Source: Pasteurella bettyae CCUG 2042
Lineage (GTDB): Bacteria > Pseudomonadota > Gammaproteobacteria > Enterobacterales > Pasteurellaceae
DNA: 64,000 nucleotides
NCBI RefSeq assembly: GCF_000262245.1
Contig: NZ_AJSX01000007.1
Location: forward strand, 186,001 to 250,000
Direction: 5' to 3'
In this document: positions 18,631 to 28,164 of the stretch, piece after piece
Numbering within the stretch: position 1 is the stretch's first letter
How the letters are laid out: the number at the start of each line of letters is the position of its first letter
Notes under the pieces: model-generated
Database searches by the model: none
Told to the model about the DNA's origin: nothing
Seen by the model: the letters and a program-made list of their open reading frames with translations, nothing else
Translations under genes and position numbers: made by a program

Positions 18631-19941
18631 TTATCCAATCCAAATAAATTTCAGTAAGAATAAAAGTGAAACCACCCATACTGGTGCATTCACATCTTTC
18701 CACCGTCCCGTACCAATTTTCATCACACAATAACTAATGAAACCAAATGCAATACCTTCCGTAATAGAATAGGTAAATGGCATCATCGCAGCAGTAATAA
18801 ATGCGGGTGCAGCTTCAGTCAGATCTTGCCATTGGACTTTAATCAAACTTGATGCCATTAAAATACCAACATATACTAATGCTCCCGCCGTTGCATAAGC
18901 TGGAACGAGCCCTGCTAATGGTGAAAGAAAAATGGTTAATAAAAATAATACACCAACGACTACCGCAGTTAAACCTGTCCGTCCACCAACAGAAACCCCT
19001 GATCCACTTTCCACATAAGTACTAATGGCAGATGTACCTATTGATGAACCAATAACAGCACTGACACTATCCACATATAAGGCTTGTTTCATTTTAGGAA
19101 AGAGTCCTTTTTCATCAGTAATGCCTGCTTTTTCTGTTACCCCAAGCATAGTGCCTGATGAGTCAAAAAGATTCACTAATAAAAATGAAAAAATAATCCC
19201 TAATAACGCAGTATCTAACGCACCAACAATATCTACTTTTCCTACTACTGCATCTAAGCTTGGTGGCATAGAAACTAAACCACGATATACTACATTTTCA
19301 TCAAACTGTAATGCCAAAGCAGTAATCACAACAATAGAGACTAATACACCAGAGAAAATATTACGGGCGGCTAATACCACAATAATAAAGAAACCTAAAA
19401 TTCCCATAAGTACTTTAGGATCATGTAAATTACCTAACGCAACGAGCGTTGCAGGGTTGGCTACCACTAATCCCATATTTTTAAAACCAATTAACGCAAT
19501 AAAAAAGCCAATTCCTGCACCTATACCAACACGCAATGCAAGAGGGATAGAAGAAATTAGCCAATAGCGAATTTGAAATAAGGTTAAGACAAATAAGCCA
19601 ATTGAACCCCAAAAAATGGCGCCCATCCCGACTTCCCAAGAATAACCTAATTTACCTACGACAACATAAGCGAAAAAGGCATTCAATCCCATCGCTGGAG
19701 CTAAAGCAATAGGTAAATTACTAAATAGCCCCATTGCAATGGTACCAAAGGCTGCAATTAAACATGTAGTCACAAATACAACTTGCTTATCCATACCAGC
19801 ATCACCAAGCACTGAAGGATTAACAAATACGATATAAACCATTGTGAAGAAAGTAGTAATTCCTGCAATGATTTCTGTTTTTGTGGTAGTTTTATGTTGA
19901 TTTAATTTAAAAAAATGTTGAAGAAATGATTGATTTTCCAT
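18631..19941 (-). CDS. NCS2-family purine permease (AzgA/GhxP-like)
   Basis: This 436-residue polytopic inner-membrane protein has about 13 hydrophobic segments and NCS2 signatures: ALAPAMGLNAFFAYV near residue 75, NLFDSSGTMLGVTEKAG, and the ESGSGVSVGGRTGL loop near residue 300. The AzgA-like branch imports adenine, hypoxanthine or guanine with protons; the exact base cannot be told from sequence. It probably forms a two-gene operon with ychN. No purine-repressor box was seen just upstream. Confidence 0.9.
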   Translation of the reverse strand: MENQSFLQHFFKLNQHKTTTKTEIIAGITTFFTMVYIVFVNPSVLGDAGMDKQVVFVTTCLIAAFGTIAMGLFSNLPIALAPAMGLNAFFAYVVVGKLGYSWEVGMGAIFWGSIGLFVLTLFQIRYWLISSIPLALRVGIGAGIGFFIALIGFKNMGLVVANPATLVALGNLHDPKVLMGILGFFIIVVLAARNIFSGVLVSIVVITALALQFDENVVYRGLVSMPPSLDAVVGKVDIVGALDTALLGIIFSFLLVNLFDSSGTMLGVTEKAGITDEKGLFPKMKQALYVDSVSAVIGSSIGTSAISTYVESGSGVSVGGRTGLTAVVVGVLFLLTIFLSPLAGLVPAYATAGALVYVGILMASSLIKVQWQDLTEAAPAFITAAMMPFTYSITEGIAFGFISYCVMKIGTGRWKDVNAPVWVVSLLFLLKFIWIG

Positions 19942-20244
19942 TAGATGTTTCCAAAAAAATTGAAAAAAGGGTTAATGAAAAACAAGAATAATAAGATTGG
20001 TGTTTTTCCTTTGGATTCTATCAAAATATTTTTCATTCTGCTATGAATATTTACAGCTTCTTAACAACAAATTTGTGACAATGTGCGGTGAGTTTTTGAA
20101 AAATTATTTCCTATCAATAAGTATCAGAAGTCATTAAAATTCCAGGACAGTGGCTTTTATATGCAGAATATGAATGCTTTTTATTTGACTAAAATTAAGC
20201 TATGATGTGCCAACTAAAGATTACCGTTTAATTGGAAAAGGATA
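19942..20244. other. Intergenic region, no gene seen
   Basis: This AT-rich spacer separates the divergent permease and DUF440 genes. It holds a near-USS (ATGTGCGGT, 8 of 9) around 20081-20089 and a TATGAT hexamer at about 20202-20207 that could be a -10 for the rightward gene. No open frame or conserved structure was recognised. Confidence 0.5.
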
Positions 20245-20568
20245 ATGACAAAACAAATTTCGAAATTACAGCCAGATGCTGCTATTGATATAGCTTATGA
20301 TATTTTTCTTGAAATGGCACCTGAGAATTTAGATCCTGCTGATATCATGTTATTTAATTTACAATTTGAAGATCTAGGAGCTGTAGAATTTGTTGAAACT
20401 GCGGACAACTGGGATGAAGAAATTGGTGTTTTAATTGATCCTGATGAATACGCTGAAGTATGGATCGGCTTAGTGAATGAACAAGATGAAATGGATGATA
20501 TTTTTGCCAAATTTCTCATTTCTCATCGAGAGCAAGATCGGGAATTTCATGTAATTTGGAAGGCATAG
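20245..20568 (+). CDS. DUF440 acidic protein, putative double-stranded-DNA mimic (YciU/HI1450 family)
   Basis: This 107-residue, strongly acidic protein has many Asp/Glu in [15 protein letters not shown] and NEQDEMDD stretches, and ends [18 protein letters not shown]. It matches the H. influenzae HI1450 family nearly residue for residue as I recall it. Structural work on that family suggested a DNA-mimic that could bind HU-like proteins; the biological role remains unproven. The gene converges on bioD, with one shared terminator between them. Confidence 0.85.
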   Translation: MTKQISKLQPDAAIDIAYDIFLEMAPENLDPADIMLFNLQFEDLGAVEFVETADNWDEEIGVLIDPDEYAEVWIGLVNEQDEMDDIFAKFLISHREQDREFHVIWKA

Positions 20569-20574
20569 CAAAAG

Positions 20575-20609
20575 AAAGGCTTAAGTATTATTTTTTACTT
20601 AAGCCTTTT
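20575..20609. terminator. Bidirectional terminator between the DUF440 gene and bioD
   Basis: A perfect 13-bp stem, AAAGGCTTAAGTA (20575-20587) with TACTTAAGCCTTT (20596-20608), has an 8-base loop and T-rich flanks. Confidence 0.85.
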
Positions 20610-20611
20610 AT

Positions 20612-21349
20612 TTATTTCAATAATTCCGTTTTCATATACGTCAATCTTTCAATATCTGTAATATAATGTCCTAATTCTTGAGTTTCAGGTTTATGAAGAT
20701 AAGGAATTTTACCTAATAATGGCGCATTAATCCGATGACTTAAGTCATCAATAATCTCCGCATAATGACCCAACATTGGGTTAATTCGATTCGCAACCCA
20801 ACCTAACAACGGCAAGCCCATTGCTTCAATAGATTGCACTGTCAGTAAAGCATGATTAATACAACCCTCTTTAATCCCGACAACTAATACTACTGGCATA
20901 TTTTGTTTTACTGCCCAATCTGCAAAAGTATAGTGTTTATTGATCGGTGTAAGCCAACCAAAAGTACCCTCTACTAAAATTGATTGATATTGTGAAGATA
21001 AGCGTGTTAGATCAGCATTAATTTTCTCAATATTAATACGTTTTGTATCTTCTGTTAACATTGGCATAGTATGCTCAAATGTGTAGCTATTAATATCTTC
21101 ATAACTCACTTTTTCATGAGTAGAATTCATTAATACTAAAACATCATGATTATCTCGTTTACCATAATCATCTCGTGGCCCATTCTGAGCATCAATATAC
21201 ACAGGTTCATCTTGCCCACACGCAAGGGGTTTATATCCAACGGTTTGAATGCCCACATTTTGCATAGCCTGAATAATTGCACGGCTTACTGTTGTTTTCC
21301 CAACATTTGTATCCGTTCCTGTTACAAAAAAAGCACTCATAAGATCCAT
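20612..21349 (-). CDS. bioD: Dethiobiotin synthetase
   Basis: This 245-residue P-loop enzyme has Walker [10 protein letters not shown] (residues about 11-19), a catalytic Lys-bearing YKPLACG segment, and [10 protein letters not shown], the phosphate/substrate loop. BioD carboxylates 7,8-diaminopelargonic acid with ATP to make dethiobiotin, the penultimate step to biotin. No other biotin gene is adjacent, so it stands alone, as one bioD copy does in related genomes. It is divergent from moeA. Confidence 0.92.
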   Translation of the reverse strand: MDLMSAFFVTGTDTNVGKTTVSRAIIQAMQNVGIQTVGYKPLACGQDEPVYIDAQNGPRDDYGKRDNHDVLVLMNSTHEKVSYEDINSYTFEHTMPMLTEDTKRINIEKINADLTRLSSQYQSILVEGTFGWLTPINKHYTFADWAVKQNMPVVLVVGIKEGCINHALLTVQSIEAMGLPLLGWVANRINPMLGHYAEIIDDLSHRINAPLLGKIPYLHKPETQELGHYITDIERLTYMKTELLK

Positions 21350-21483
21350 CCCCTTCTATTTATGTTTTAAAATATTAAAATATTTTTTAGGAATAAACAT
21401 TGAGCTATCACAAGTTTTTAGCAATTTTTTAAATATTTCTATATACTTATCAATAATTTTTTTGAAAACAGGATTTAACCCAA

Positions 21484-22713
21484 ATGAATGCTTTAATTTC
21501 GCTTGAACAAGCTTTAGATAAATTAATGACCACAATTCCATCACCATCTCTTGAAAATACTGAAACGCTCTCTTTAGCACAAGCTCAAAATCGGATTTGT
21601 GCTCAACAGATAATTTCTCCTATCAATGTCCCTTCATTTGATAATTCAGCAATGGATGGTTATGCAGTACGTCTGGCTGATTTAGAAAAATCACTTACCC
21701 TCAGCATCTCAGGCAAATCATTTGCTGGTATTCCATTCGAAGGTGAATGGACAGCCCAAAGTGCCATTCGAATTATGACGGGCGCAATGATTCCAGCGGG
21801 TACAGATGCAGTGATTATGCAAGAAGAAGTCATTGTTAACGAAGATGGTTCAATCACGGTTTCTCAATTACCTAAATTAGGACAAAATATTCGCCGTATA
21901 GGCGAAGATGTAAAAAAAGGAGACGTGGTCTTAAATATCGGTGCGGTGTTAAATACAGTTTCATTGCCATTATTAGCCTCCCTTGGTATTCCTGAAGTCA
22001 AAGTATTCCCTCGTTTAAAAGTTGCTGTACTTTCTACGGGTGATGAATTAGTTCCCGTTGGAAAACCACTTGGCGAAGGTCAAATCTATGATACCAATCG
22101 TTTTGCAGTAAAACTTATGCTCGAGCAATTAAATTGCGAAATTTTAGACTTTGGTATCCTGCCTGATAATGAAGAACAATTTGAAAAAGCCTTTATTGAA
22201 GCACAACAACAAGCGGATCTTGTTATCACTAGTGGTGGAGTTTCAGTTGGTGAAGCTGATTTTACTAAAACCGTTTTAGAAAAAGTAGGACAAATTAACT
22301 TTTGGAAATTAGCGATTAAACCTGGAAAACCTTTTGCTTTTGGTAAATTGCCTCATGCTTGGTTTTGCGGTTTACCTGGTAACCCAGTTTCTGCATTAGT
22401 CACTTTTTATCAATTGGTGCAACCTGTTATTGCCAAATTGAGTGGAATTCAAAACTATAAACGACCTCAACAGCTTATGGCAATCTCAGTGAACAAATTG
22501 AAAAAATCACCAGGTCGTTTAGATTTTCAACGTGGTTTCTATCATGTTAATGCTCAAGGGCAAATTGAAGTACAAGCGGTCGGATTACAAGGTTCACATG
22601 TTTTTGGTTCATTTGTAAAAAGTAATTGTTTTATTGTGCTTGAACGTGAGCGTGGCAATGTTGAAGCTGGCGAAACAGTGACTATTGAGCCTTTCAATCA
22701 TTTATTAGGTTAA
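21484..22713 (+). CDS. moeA: Molybdopterin molybdenumtransferase MoeA
   Basis: This 409-residue protein has the MoeA layout: NSAMDGYAVR near residue 55, a RIMTGAMIPAGTDAVIMQE segment, the MogA-like domain with LSTGDELVP and ITSGGVSVGEADFTK, and the C-terminal GLPGNPVSALVTF. MoeA inserts molybdate into adenylated molybdopterin to form the active cofactor. It is followed six bases later by moeB. Confidence 0.95.
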   Translation: MNALISLEQALDKLMTTIPSPSLENTETLSLAQAQNRICAQQIISPINVPSFDNSAMDGYAVRLADLEKSLTLSISGKSFAGIPFEGEWTAQSAIRIMTGAMIPAGTDAVIMQEEVIVNEDGSITVSQLPKLGQNIRRIGEDVKKGDVVLNIGAVLNTVSLPLLASLGIPEVKVFPRLKVAVLSTGDELVPVGKPLGEGQIYDTNRFAVKLMLEQLNCEILDFGILPDNEEQFEKAFIEAQQQADLVITSGGVSVGEADFTKTVLEKVGQINFWKLAIKPGKPFAFGKLPHAWFCGLPGNPVSALVTFYQLVQPVIAKLSGIQNYKRPQQLMAISVNKLKKSPGRLDFQRGFYHVNAQGQIEVQAVGLQGSHVFGSFVKSNCFIVLERERGNVEAGETVTIEPFNHLLG

Positions 22714-22719
22714 TTTATT

Positions 22720-23445
22720 ATGACTGAACTTACTCATGCTGAAGAGCTCCGTTACAATCGACAATTGGTATTAAAATCCATTGATTTTGATGGGCAAGAA
22801 CGCTTAAAAGATAGCAATATGCTAATTGTAGGTTTGGGAGGGTTAGGCTGTTCTGCAAGCCAATATCTTACCGCCGCGGGTGTTGGCCATTTGACCTTAT
22901 TAGATTTTGATACCGTGTCACTTTCTAATTTGCAACGTCAGGTTCTTCATACAGATGAACGTATTGATATGCCTAAGGTAGAATCTGCGAAGATGGCTTT
23001 ACAATCAATTAATCCTCATGTAGAAATTAGCACCATTAATGGATTATTATCTGAAGAAAAATTATCTGAAATCATACCGCACTTTGATGTGGTTTTAGAC
23101 TGTACCGATAATGTAGATACGAGAAATCAACTAGACACTTGTTGCCAGCAAGCTAAAGTTCCCTTAGTTTCAGGCGCAGCAATTCGCATGGAGGGGCAGA
23201 TTTCAGTATTTACTTATGAGCCGCATACTCCAACTTATCATTCATTGAGTCAATTATTTGGAGCCAATGCCCTCAGCTGTGTAGAAGCAGGCGTACTCTC
23301 TCCTATTGTTGGTGTTGTAGGCTCATTACAAGCATTGGAAGCCATAAAAGTGCGGTTAAAAATCGGAAAAAATTTATGTGGGCGACTTCTCATGATTGAT
23401 GGTCTTAATATGGCGATTCGAGAAATTAAATTACCTGCAGCTTAA
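22720..23445 (+). CDS. moeB: Molybdopterin-synthase adenylyltransferase MoeB
   Basis: This 241-residue ThiF/E1-like enzyme has nucleotide loop GLGGLGCSASQYL near residue 38, DLxxLQRQV-type SLSNLQRQV, and DCTDNVDTRNQL. It activates the C-terminus of MoaD for sulfur transfer in molybdopterin synthesis. Oddly, the zinc-binding cysteine pairs of E. coli MoeB are missing: the region before LFGANALSCVEAG lacks CxxC and the protein ends at IKLPAA with no terminal CxxC. The H. influenzae protein, as I recall it, is similar, so this may be a family trait. A USS lies at 23076-23084 and another at 23348-23356. Confidence 0.92.
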   Translation: MTELTHAEELRYNRQLVLKSIDFDGQERLKDSNMLIVGLGGLGCSASQYLTAAGVGHLTLLDFDTVSLSNLQRQVLHTDERIDMPKVESAKMALQSINPHVEISTINGLLSEEKLSEIIPHFDVVLDCTDNVDTRNQLDTCCQQAKVPLVSGAAIRMEGQISVFTYEPHTPTYHSLSQLFGANALSCVEAGVLSPIVGVVGSLQALEAIKVRLKIGKNLCGRLLMIDGLNMAIREIKLPAA

Positions 23446-23480
23446 AAATAATGTCTGCCTATCAGGCATTATTTTTTTAT
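23446..23480 (+). terminator. moeA-moeB terminator
   Basis: A 12-bp stem directly follows the stop: AAATAATGTCTG (23446-23457) with CAGGCATTATTT (23463-23474), one T-G pair, 5-base loop. A T-run follows. Confidence 0.8.
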
Positions 23481-23654
23481 CTTATTTTAAGTCTTTTCTT
23501 TCTGCTAAGTATTACGTAAAATACACTTCGTCAATTTTCGACATTCATTTAGTTATATCGCAAGTTTTGTGTATAGGAAAATGAGTGAATCACTGTCCCA
23601 TGACATCTTCCCATTTTATACCATTCTTGCAATTTCTTCTTATTGGATATTTTT

Positions 23655-24869
23655 ATGAAAGAGATTTTGCAACAATTCAAACAAAATTATTTAATCAAAT
23701 ATTGGAATCCTATCGTTGCGGTTACCGCTGCGGGATTAATTTCTGCCTATTATTTTGGTATTACTGGTACTTATTGGGCAGTTACAGGTGAATTTACACG
23801 TTGGGGAGGTCATCTTCTACAATTACTTGGAGTCAATGTTTCTGAATGGAGCTACTATAAAATCATTGGTATGCAAGGGACGGTGTTTACTCGTGTTGAT
23901 GGGGTTATGATACTCGGTATGTTTGCTGGTTGCATTTCTGCTGCTCTTTGGGCAAATAATATAAAATGGCGTAACCAACCTCATAAGCGACGTATTATGC
24001 AAGCATTAATTGGTGGCGCATTAGCTGGCTTTGGCGCTCGTTTAGCCATGGGATGTAACCTTGCATCATTATTTACAGGAATTCCTCAATTTTCCGTTCA
24101 TGCCTGGTTCTTCACTCTTGCTACCGCAGTTGGTACTTATTTGGGTGTAAAAGTGACATTATTACCGATATTTCGTGTCAAGCTTACCCTAAAAAAAGGA
24201 GCCGCAGAGTTAAAGGAGAAAGATCCTAAACAGGCGACACGGCGTTTCTGGATTGGAATGCTAATCTTTTTTGCCTATTTACTTATTTCACTGTATGTCA
24301 TGCAATCTTCTATAAAACTCGGTTTTGCAATGCTTTGTGGACTCGCCTTCGGCTTGTTAATTGAGCGAGCACAAATTTGTTTTACCTCTGCATTCCGTGA
24401 TTTATGGGTCTCTGGTCGTTCTTATATGGCAAAAGCCATTATCTTTGGCATTCTTGCTGGAACTATTGGCGTATTTAGTTATATTCAGCTCGGCGTACCT
24501 GCCAAGATTATGTGGGCTGGACCCAATGCAATCATTGGCGGTTTATTGTTCGGTTTTGGCATTGTATTAGCTGGGGGATGTGAAACTGGCTGGATGTATC
24601 GTTCAATGGAGGGACAAGTTCACTTTATGTGGGTTGGCGTGGGAAATGTGGCAGGATCTACCCTACTTGCTTACCTTTGGGATGATCTCGCACCTGTACT
24701 CGTATTAAATTATGAAAAACTCAATTTATTAAAAACTTTTGGCTCAGTAGGTGGGTTATTGATTAATTATGGACTATTAATAATTTGCCTTATTGCTGTA
24801 GTGTGGTGGGAAAAATATTTTTTAGCCAAAGCAAAAGCTAAAATTATCACTAAAACAAACTTAGCTTAA
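23655..24869 (+). CDS. yedE: YeeE/YedE-family transporter, probably for a selenium or sulfur species
   Basis: This is a roughly 404-residue inner-membrane protein from the ATG at 23655; an upstream in-frame TTG at 23643 is a less likely start. It has two YeeE/YedE repeats, each with a conserved glycine/cysteine motif: GARLAMGCNLASLFTG and GGCETGWMYRSMEG. Relatives import thiosulfate (TsuA) or are linked to selenium use (YedE). The next gene is a TusA/YedF-like protein, the usual partner. The spacer before it (23481-23654) shows no gene. Substrate assignment is inference. Confidence 0.8.
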   Translation: MKEILQQFKQNYLIKYWNPIVAVTAAGLISAYYFGITGTYWAVTGEFTRWGGHLLQLLGVNVSEWSYYKIIGMQGTVFTRVDGVMILGMFAGCISAALWANNIKWRNQPHKRRIMQALIGGALAGFGARLAMGCNLASLFTGIPQFSVHAWFFTLATAVGTYLGVKVTLLPIFRVKLTLKKGAAELKEKDPKQATRRFWIGMLIFFAYLLISLYVMQSSIKLGFAMLCGLAFGLLIERAQICFTSAFRDLWVSGRSYMAKAIIFGILAGTIGVFSYIQLGVPAKIMWAGPNAIIGGLLFGFGIVLAGGCETGWMYRSMEGQVHFMWVGVGNVAGSTLLAYLWDDLAPVLVLNYEKLNLLKTFGSVGGLLINYGLLIICLIAVVWWEKYFLAKAKAKIITKTNLA

Positions 24870-24905
24870 ATCAGCTGTTAAATTTAAATAAATAAGGAAA
24901 ACACA

Positions 24906-25175
24906 ATGACATTCACTATCATTCAAAAATTAGACAAAGATCCGAAAGATATCACACCAGATTATACATTGGATACCTTAGGTGAACCTTGTCCCTATCC
25001 TGCAATTGCCATGTTAGAAACGATGCCTGAATTAAAACAAGGTGAAATTCTAGAACTACTCAGCGATTGTGCTCAATCTATTAATAATATCCCTGTTGAC
25101 AGTAAAAATCATGGCTATACATTATTAAGCGTTGAACAAGATGGCACAACATTGCGTTATTTAATTCAACGTTAG
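24906..25175 (+). CDS. yedF: TusA-family sulfur carrier-like protein (YedF-like)
   Basis: This 89-residue protein has the family signature LGEPCPYPAIAMLE around residues 26-39; the CPxP cysteine carries persulfide or selenium in related proteins. It follows yedE after 36 bases with AAGGAAAACACA as ribosome site. A yedE-yedF pair supplying selenium or sulfur to enzymes fits the family context. Direct evidence for the substrate is absent. Confidence 0.82.
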   Translation: MTFTIIQKLDKDPKDITPDYTLDTLGEPCPYPAIAMLETMPELKQGEILELLSDCAQSINNIPVDSKNHGYTLLSVEQDGTTLRYLIQR

Positions 25176-25232
25176 GTTATTCATCTTATTAAACAGAAGC
25201 TATAATGATATTTTAACAAAAATTCATTTTAT

Positions 25233-25268
25233 AAAAAAAGCGATCATATCTAATCATATGATCGCTTT
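25233..25268 (-). terminator. cvpA-purF terminator
   Basis: A perfect 13-bp stem, AAAGCGATCATAT (25237-25249) with ATATGATCGCTTT (25256-25268), is followed by seven T residues on the minus strand. Confidence 0.88.
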
Positions 25269-25293
25269 CGAAAATGCATTTAATAGATAAAAT

Positions 25294-26811
25294 TTAATTT
25301 TCGTTATGAATCTCTAAGTATGCAGCATTAGTTTCACGTTTTTTCTTTGCTTTATCATTACGTTGTTTATCAATATTATCAAGGTATTCATCATTAATAT
25401 CCCCTGTAATATATTGTCCTGTAAAGACAGAACAATCAAAAGCTTTAATATTAGGATTTTCTTGTTGAACTGATTTCACTAAATCATCTAAATTTTGGAA
25501 AACAAGCTTATCCACATTTATTAGCTTTGCCACTTCCTCAACAGAACGACCATAAGCAATCAACTCGTGCTTGCTTGGCATATCAATACCATACACATTT
25601 GGATAACGAATTTCTGGTGCCGCAGAAGCAAAATAGATTTTTTTCGCACCTGCTGCACGTGCCATATTAACAATTTGTTCAGAGGTTGTTCCCCGAACTA
25701 TAGAATCATCTACTAATAAAACATTTTTACCTTTAAATTCCGAAGCAATCGTATTTAATTTACGACGAACAGAGCTTATTCGCTGTGCTTGTCCAGGCAT
25801 AATAAAAGTACGGCCGACATAACGGTTTTTCACAAATCCCTGACGATAAGGTTTATTCAATACATTAGCAATTTGTAGAGCAATATCTGTTGATGTTTCA
25901 GGAATAGGAATAACTACATCAATATTATCCACCTCATCCTTCCATTCACGAGCAATCTTATGGCCTAAACGCTCTCCCATATGTACACGAGCTGCATAAA
26001 CAGAAACGCCATCTATTATTGAGTCTGGACGTGCAAAATAGACATATTCAAAAATACATGGATTTAATTTGGCATGTTCAGCACATTGTTCCGAATAAAG
26101 TTTACCATCAAAGGTTACATAAATTGCTTCACCAGGTTTTACATCTCTTACAAATTCAAATCCTGCTACATCCAAGGCTACGGTTTCAGATGCAAACATA
26201 TATTCTGTTACGCCATTTTCCTCATGTTTTCCTAACACTAAAGGACGAATACCATTAGGGTCGCGAAAAGCCACCATACCATGATCAATAATCATAGCAA
26301 TACAGGCATAAGCACCTCGAATATCTTGATTAGTCGCTCGTATTGCATTAAAAATATCTTGGGGTTCTAATTGATACTTTTTAGTATCATCAAGGTGATT
26401 AGCTAAGATGTTTAATAGTAATTCAGAATCAGAATTAGTATTCACATGACGACGAGCAATATGAAAAAGCTTTTCTTTTAAGTCCGAAGCGTTTGTCAGA
26501 TTACCATTGTGAACAAGCGTTAAACCATAAGGAGAATTAACATAAAATGGCTGAGCTTCCGAAACACTTGAATCTCCTGCTGTAGGATAACGAACATGAC
26601 CAATTCCAGCATGACCTTGCAAACGTAACATATGGACTTGTTGAAATACATCGCTGACCAAACCATTTGATTTACGTAAACGAAAACGGTTTTCATCATC
26701 TACAGTAACAATCCCCGCAGCATCTTGTCCTCTATGCTGCAATAAGATCAATGCAGCATAAATTTTTTCATTAACAGGGGTTTGACTTACTATTCCAACA
26801 ATACCACACAT
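25294..26811 (-). CDS. purF: Amidophosphoribosyltransferase PurF
   Basis: This 505-residue protein begins MCGIVGIV, exposing the catalytic Cys2 of a class II glutaminase. A C-terminal phosphoribosyltransferase domain carries the PRPP loop [14 protein letters not shown] near residue 370. It commits PRPP to purine synthesis by making phosphoribosylamine. It is translated 13 bases after cvpA, in the usual cvpA-purF order. A PurR operator precedes the pair. Confidence 0.97.
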   Translation of the reverse strand: MCGIVGIVSQTPVNEKIYAALILLQHRGQDAAGIVTVDDENRFRLRKSNGLVSDVFQQVHMLRLQGHAGIGHVRYPTAGDSSVSEAQPFYVNSPYGLTLVHNGNLTNASDLKEKLFHIARRHVNTNSDSELLLNILANHLDDTKKYQLEPQDIFNAIRATNQDIRGAYACIAMIIDHGMVAFRDPNGIRPLVLGKHEENGVTEYMFASETVALDVAGFEFVRDVKPGEAIYVTFDGKLYSEQCAEHAKLNPCIFEYVYFARPDSIIDGVSVYAARVHMGERLGHKIAREWKDEVDNIDVVIPIPETSTDIALQIANVLNKPYRQGFVKNRYVGRTFIMPGQAQRISSVRRKLNTIASEFKGKNVLLVDDSIVRGTTSEQIVNMARAAGAKKIYFASAAPEIRYPNVYGIDMPSKHELIAYGRSVEEVAKLINVDKLVFQNLDDLVKSVQQENPNIKAFDCSVFTGQYITGDINDEYLDNIDKQRNDKAKKKRETNAAYLEIHNEN

Positions 26812-26824
26812 TAGTGCTATCCTC

Positions 26825-27316
26825 TTATTTACCTAGGGTTGAGTTTAAGAAACTTGAGTTTGCTTGCAACTGTTCGAAGAACCACTCAACAATAAAGCCA
26901 AAATGTGGAATCATTTTCGATTCTTTCCATAACTCACTTTGGTCTAAATTGGTGAAGGTATCAACGAAAAATAACAATGCTGCGACAATTAATACGCCAC
27001 GTAAAAAACCAAAACACGCACCTAATACGCGATCTGTGCCACTTAATCCTGTTTTATCAACAAGTTGCCCTACCACATAATTGATAACGGCTCCCACAAT
27101 TAAGCTCAGAATAAACAAAATACCAATGGCCGCTCCATTACGGATATATTCTGATTCAATTTGAGTTAATAAATTTGCCAAATAAGGATAAAACTGACTT
27201 GCGATAATAAATGCAACTACCCAGCTGGCAAGTGACATTACTTCTCGGACAAAGCCACGTAATAGGCTCACGACGATCGAAAAAAGGATAATACCGATGA
27301 TAATATAATCAATCAT
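26825..27316 (-). CDS. cvpA: CvpA-family membrane protein
   Basis: This protein has about 163 residues when started at the ATG of MIDYIIIG (27316); an in-frame TTG seven codons upstream is not needed. It has four predicted membrane helices and the CvpA pattern [16 protein letters not shown] and GACFGFLRG. CvpA affects colicin V production and envelope stress resistance; its biochemical role is not settled. It is the promoter-proximal gene of the purine operon. Confidence 0.92.
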   Translation of the reverse strand: MIDYIIIGIILFSIVVSLLRGFVREVMSLASWVVAFIIASQFYPYLANLLTQIESEYIRNGAAIGILFILSLIVGAVINYVVGQLVDKTGLSGTDRVLGACFGFLRGVLIVAALLFFVDTFTNLDQSELWKESKMIPHFGFIVEWFFEQLQANSSFLNSTLGK

Positions 27317-27358
27317 TAATAATTCTCTAAAAAACAATACGTCTATTTTTTCTGTGCT

Positions 27359-27395
27359 ATTCTACCGAATTTTACAAAAAAGAAAACGTTTGCGT
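27359..27395 (-). promoter_or_regulatory. PurR operator over the cvpA-purF promoter
   Basis: The minus strand reads ACGCAAACGTTTTCT (27395-27381), essentially the E. coli PurR consensus. It overlaps the -35 position of a promoter with -10 TAGAAT (27364-27359). Repression by PurR with hypoxanthine or guanine is expected by analogy. Confidence 0.85.
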
Positions 27396-27501
27396 AAGTT
27401 AAATTTTATTTACCCAGTCATAAAATGACCACCAAATGTATACTATACCATTGTTCTATCTTAAGCTAAACAGCCATTTATGGTTAAACGCTCTATCAAT
27501 A

Positions 27502-27972
27502 CTAAAGTGTATCCCAGAATGCTGTATTTTTGGATTTATCAATTTTAGCTAATAAATTAGCTAAATCTTGATACGTTGGAGAAGTTATTTGTGACGTTGT
27601 CATATTTTCTTTATTAAATTGATTAGAAATTTCAAAAAATTTGACCGCACTTTGTGGAGGAAGCTTAGTTACAGCACGTTTACCTAGCCAATATAAGCCT
27701 TGTATAGGAATACACAAAGCTACGATTGCAGATATTACAGCTATCGCTAATGAAAAATGATCATGTTTTGCATAAAACTGTTGCCAAACAATAGAGAACA
27801 CGGCAACGAATGGCATCGCCTTTTGTGCAAATTGAGTGGCTTTAATAATCCGATTTTCAGGAAAAATAATTGATAATTTAGGCACTAATGGCCAAGTTTT
27901 CAAGTAAGTCTGTCCTTGAGATAACGTAGAAAAAAAGCCCATATCATATTTATCCTTAACAAAATAACTCAT
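27502..27972 (-). CDS. yfbV: YfbV/UPF0208 membrane protein
   Basis: This 156-residue protein has two membrane helices (about residues 50-90) followed by GLYWLGKRAVTKLPP, a landmark of the DUF412/YfbV family. In E. coli YfbV has been linked to insulating the Ter macrodomain, but its mechanism is unclear. It lies divergent from ackA, the conserved neighbour in gamma-proteobacteria. A USS lies at about 27643-27651. The start at MSYFVKDKY is accepted; MGFFSTLSQ ten codons on is an alternative. Confidence 0.85.
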   Translation of the reverse strand: MSYFVKDKYDMGFFSTLSQGQTYLKTWPLVPKLSIIFPENRIIKATQFAQKAMPFVAVFSIVWQQFYAKHDHFSLAIAVISAIVALCIPIQGLYWLGKRAVTKLPPQSAVKFFEISNQFNKENMTTSQITSPTYQDLANLLAKIDKSKNTAFWDTL

Positions 27973-28164
27973 TCCTATATTGTATAATAATTAATTAAAA
28001 ATTGAATTATTTTGACTTAAATCGTTTTTTTAGACGCTTCATAATTTATTTTATGCTTCAAAAAGTGTATCCTACTCGCTATTATCATTAAGATATATGA
28101 GTGTTCGTTCTTCTATGAGCGAATATCCTTTTAAATCTGAAACCCACAATATGATAGGTTATTT

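Noticed and set aside
19942-20244. A purine riboswitch ahead of the NCS2 permease
   Set aside because: No conserved three-way-junction motifs were visible, and this class is chiefly found in Firmicutes.
28012-28045. TTGACT...CATAAT as the ackA promoter
   Set aside because: The spacer is 22 bases, too long for a standard sigma-70 promoter.
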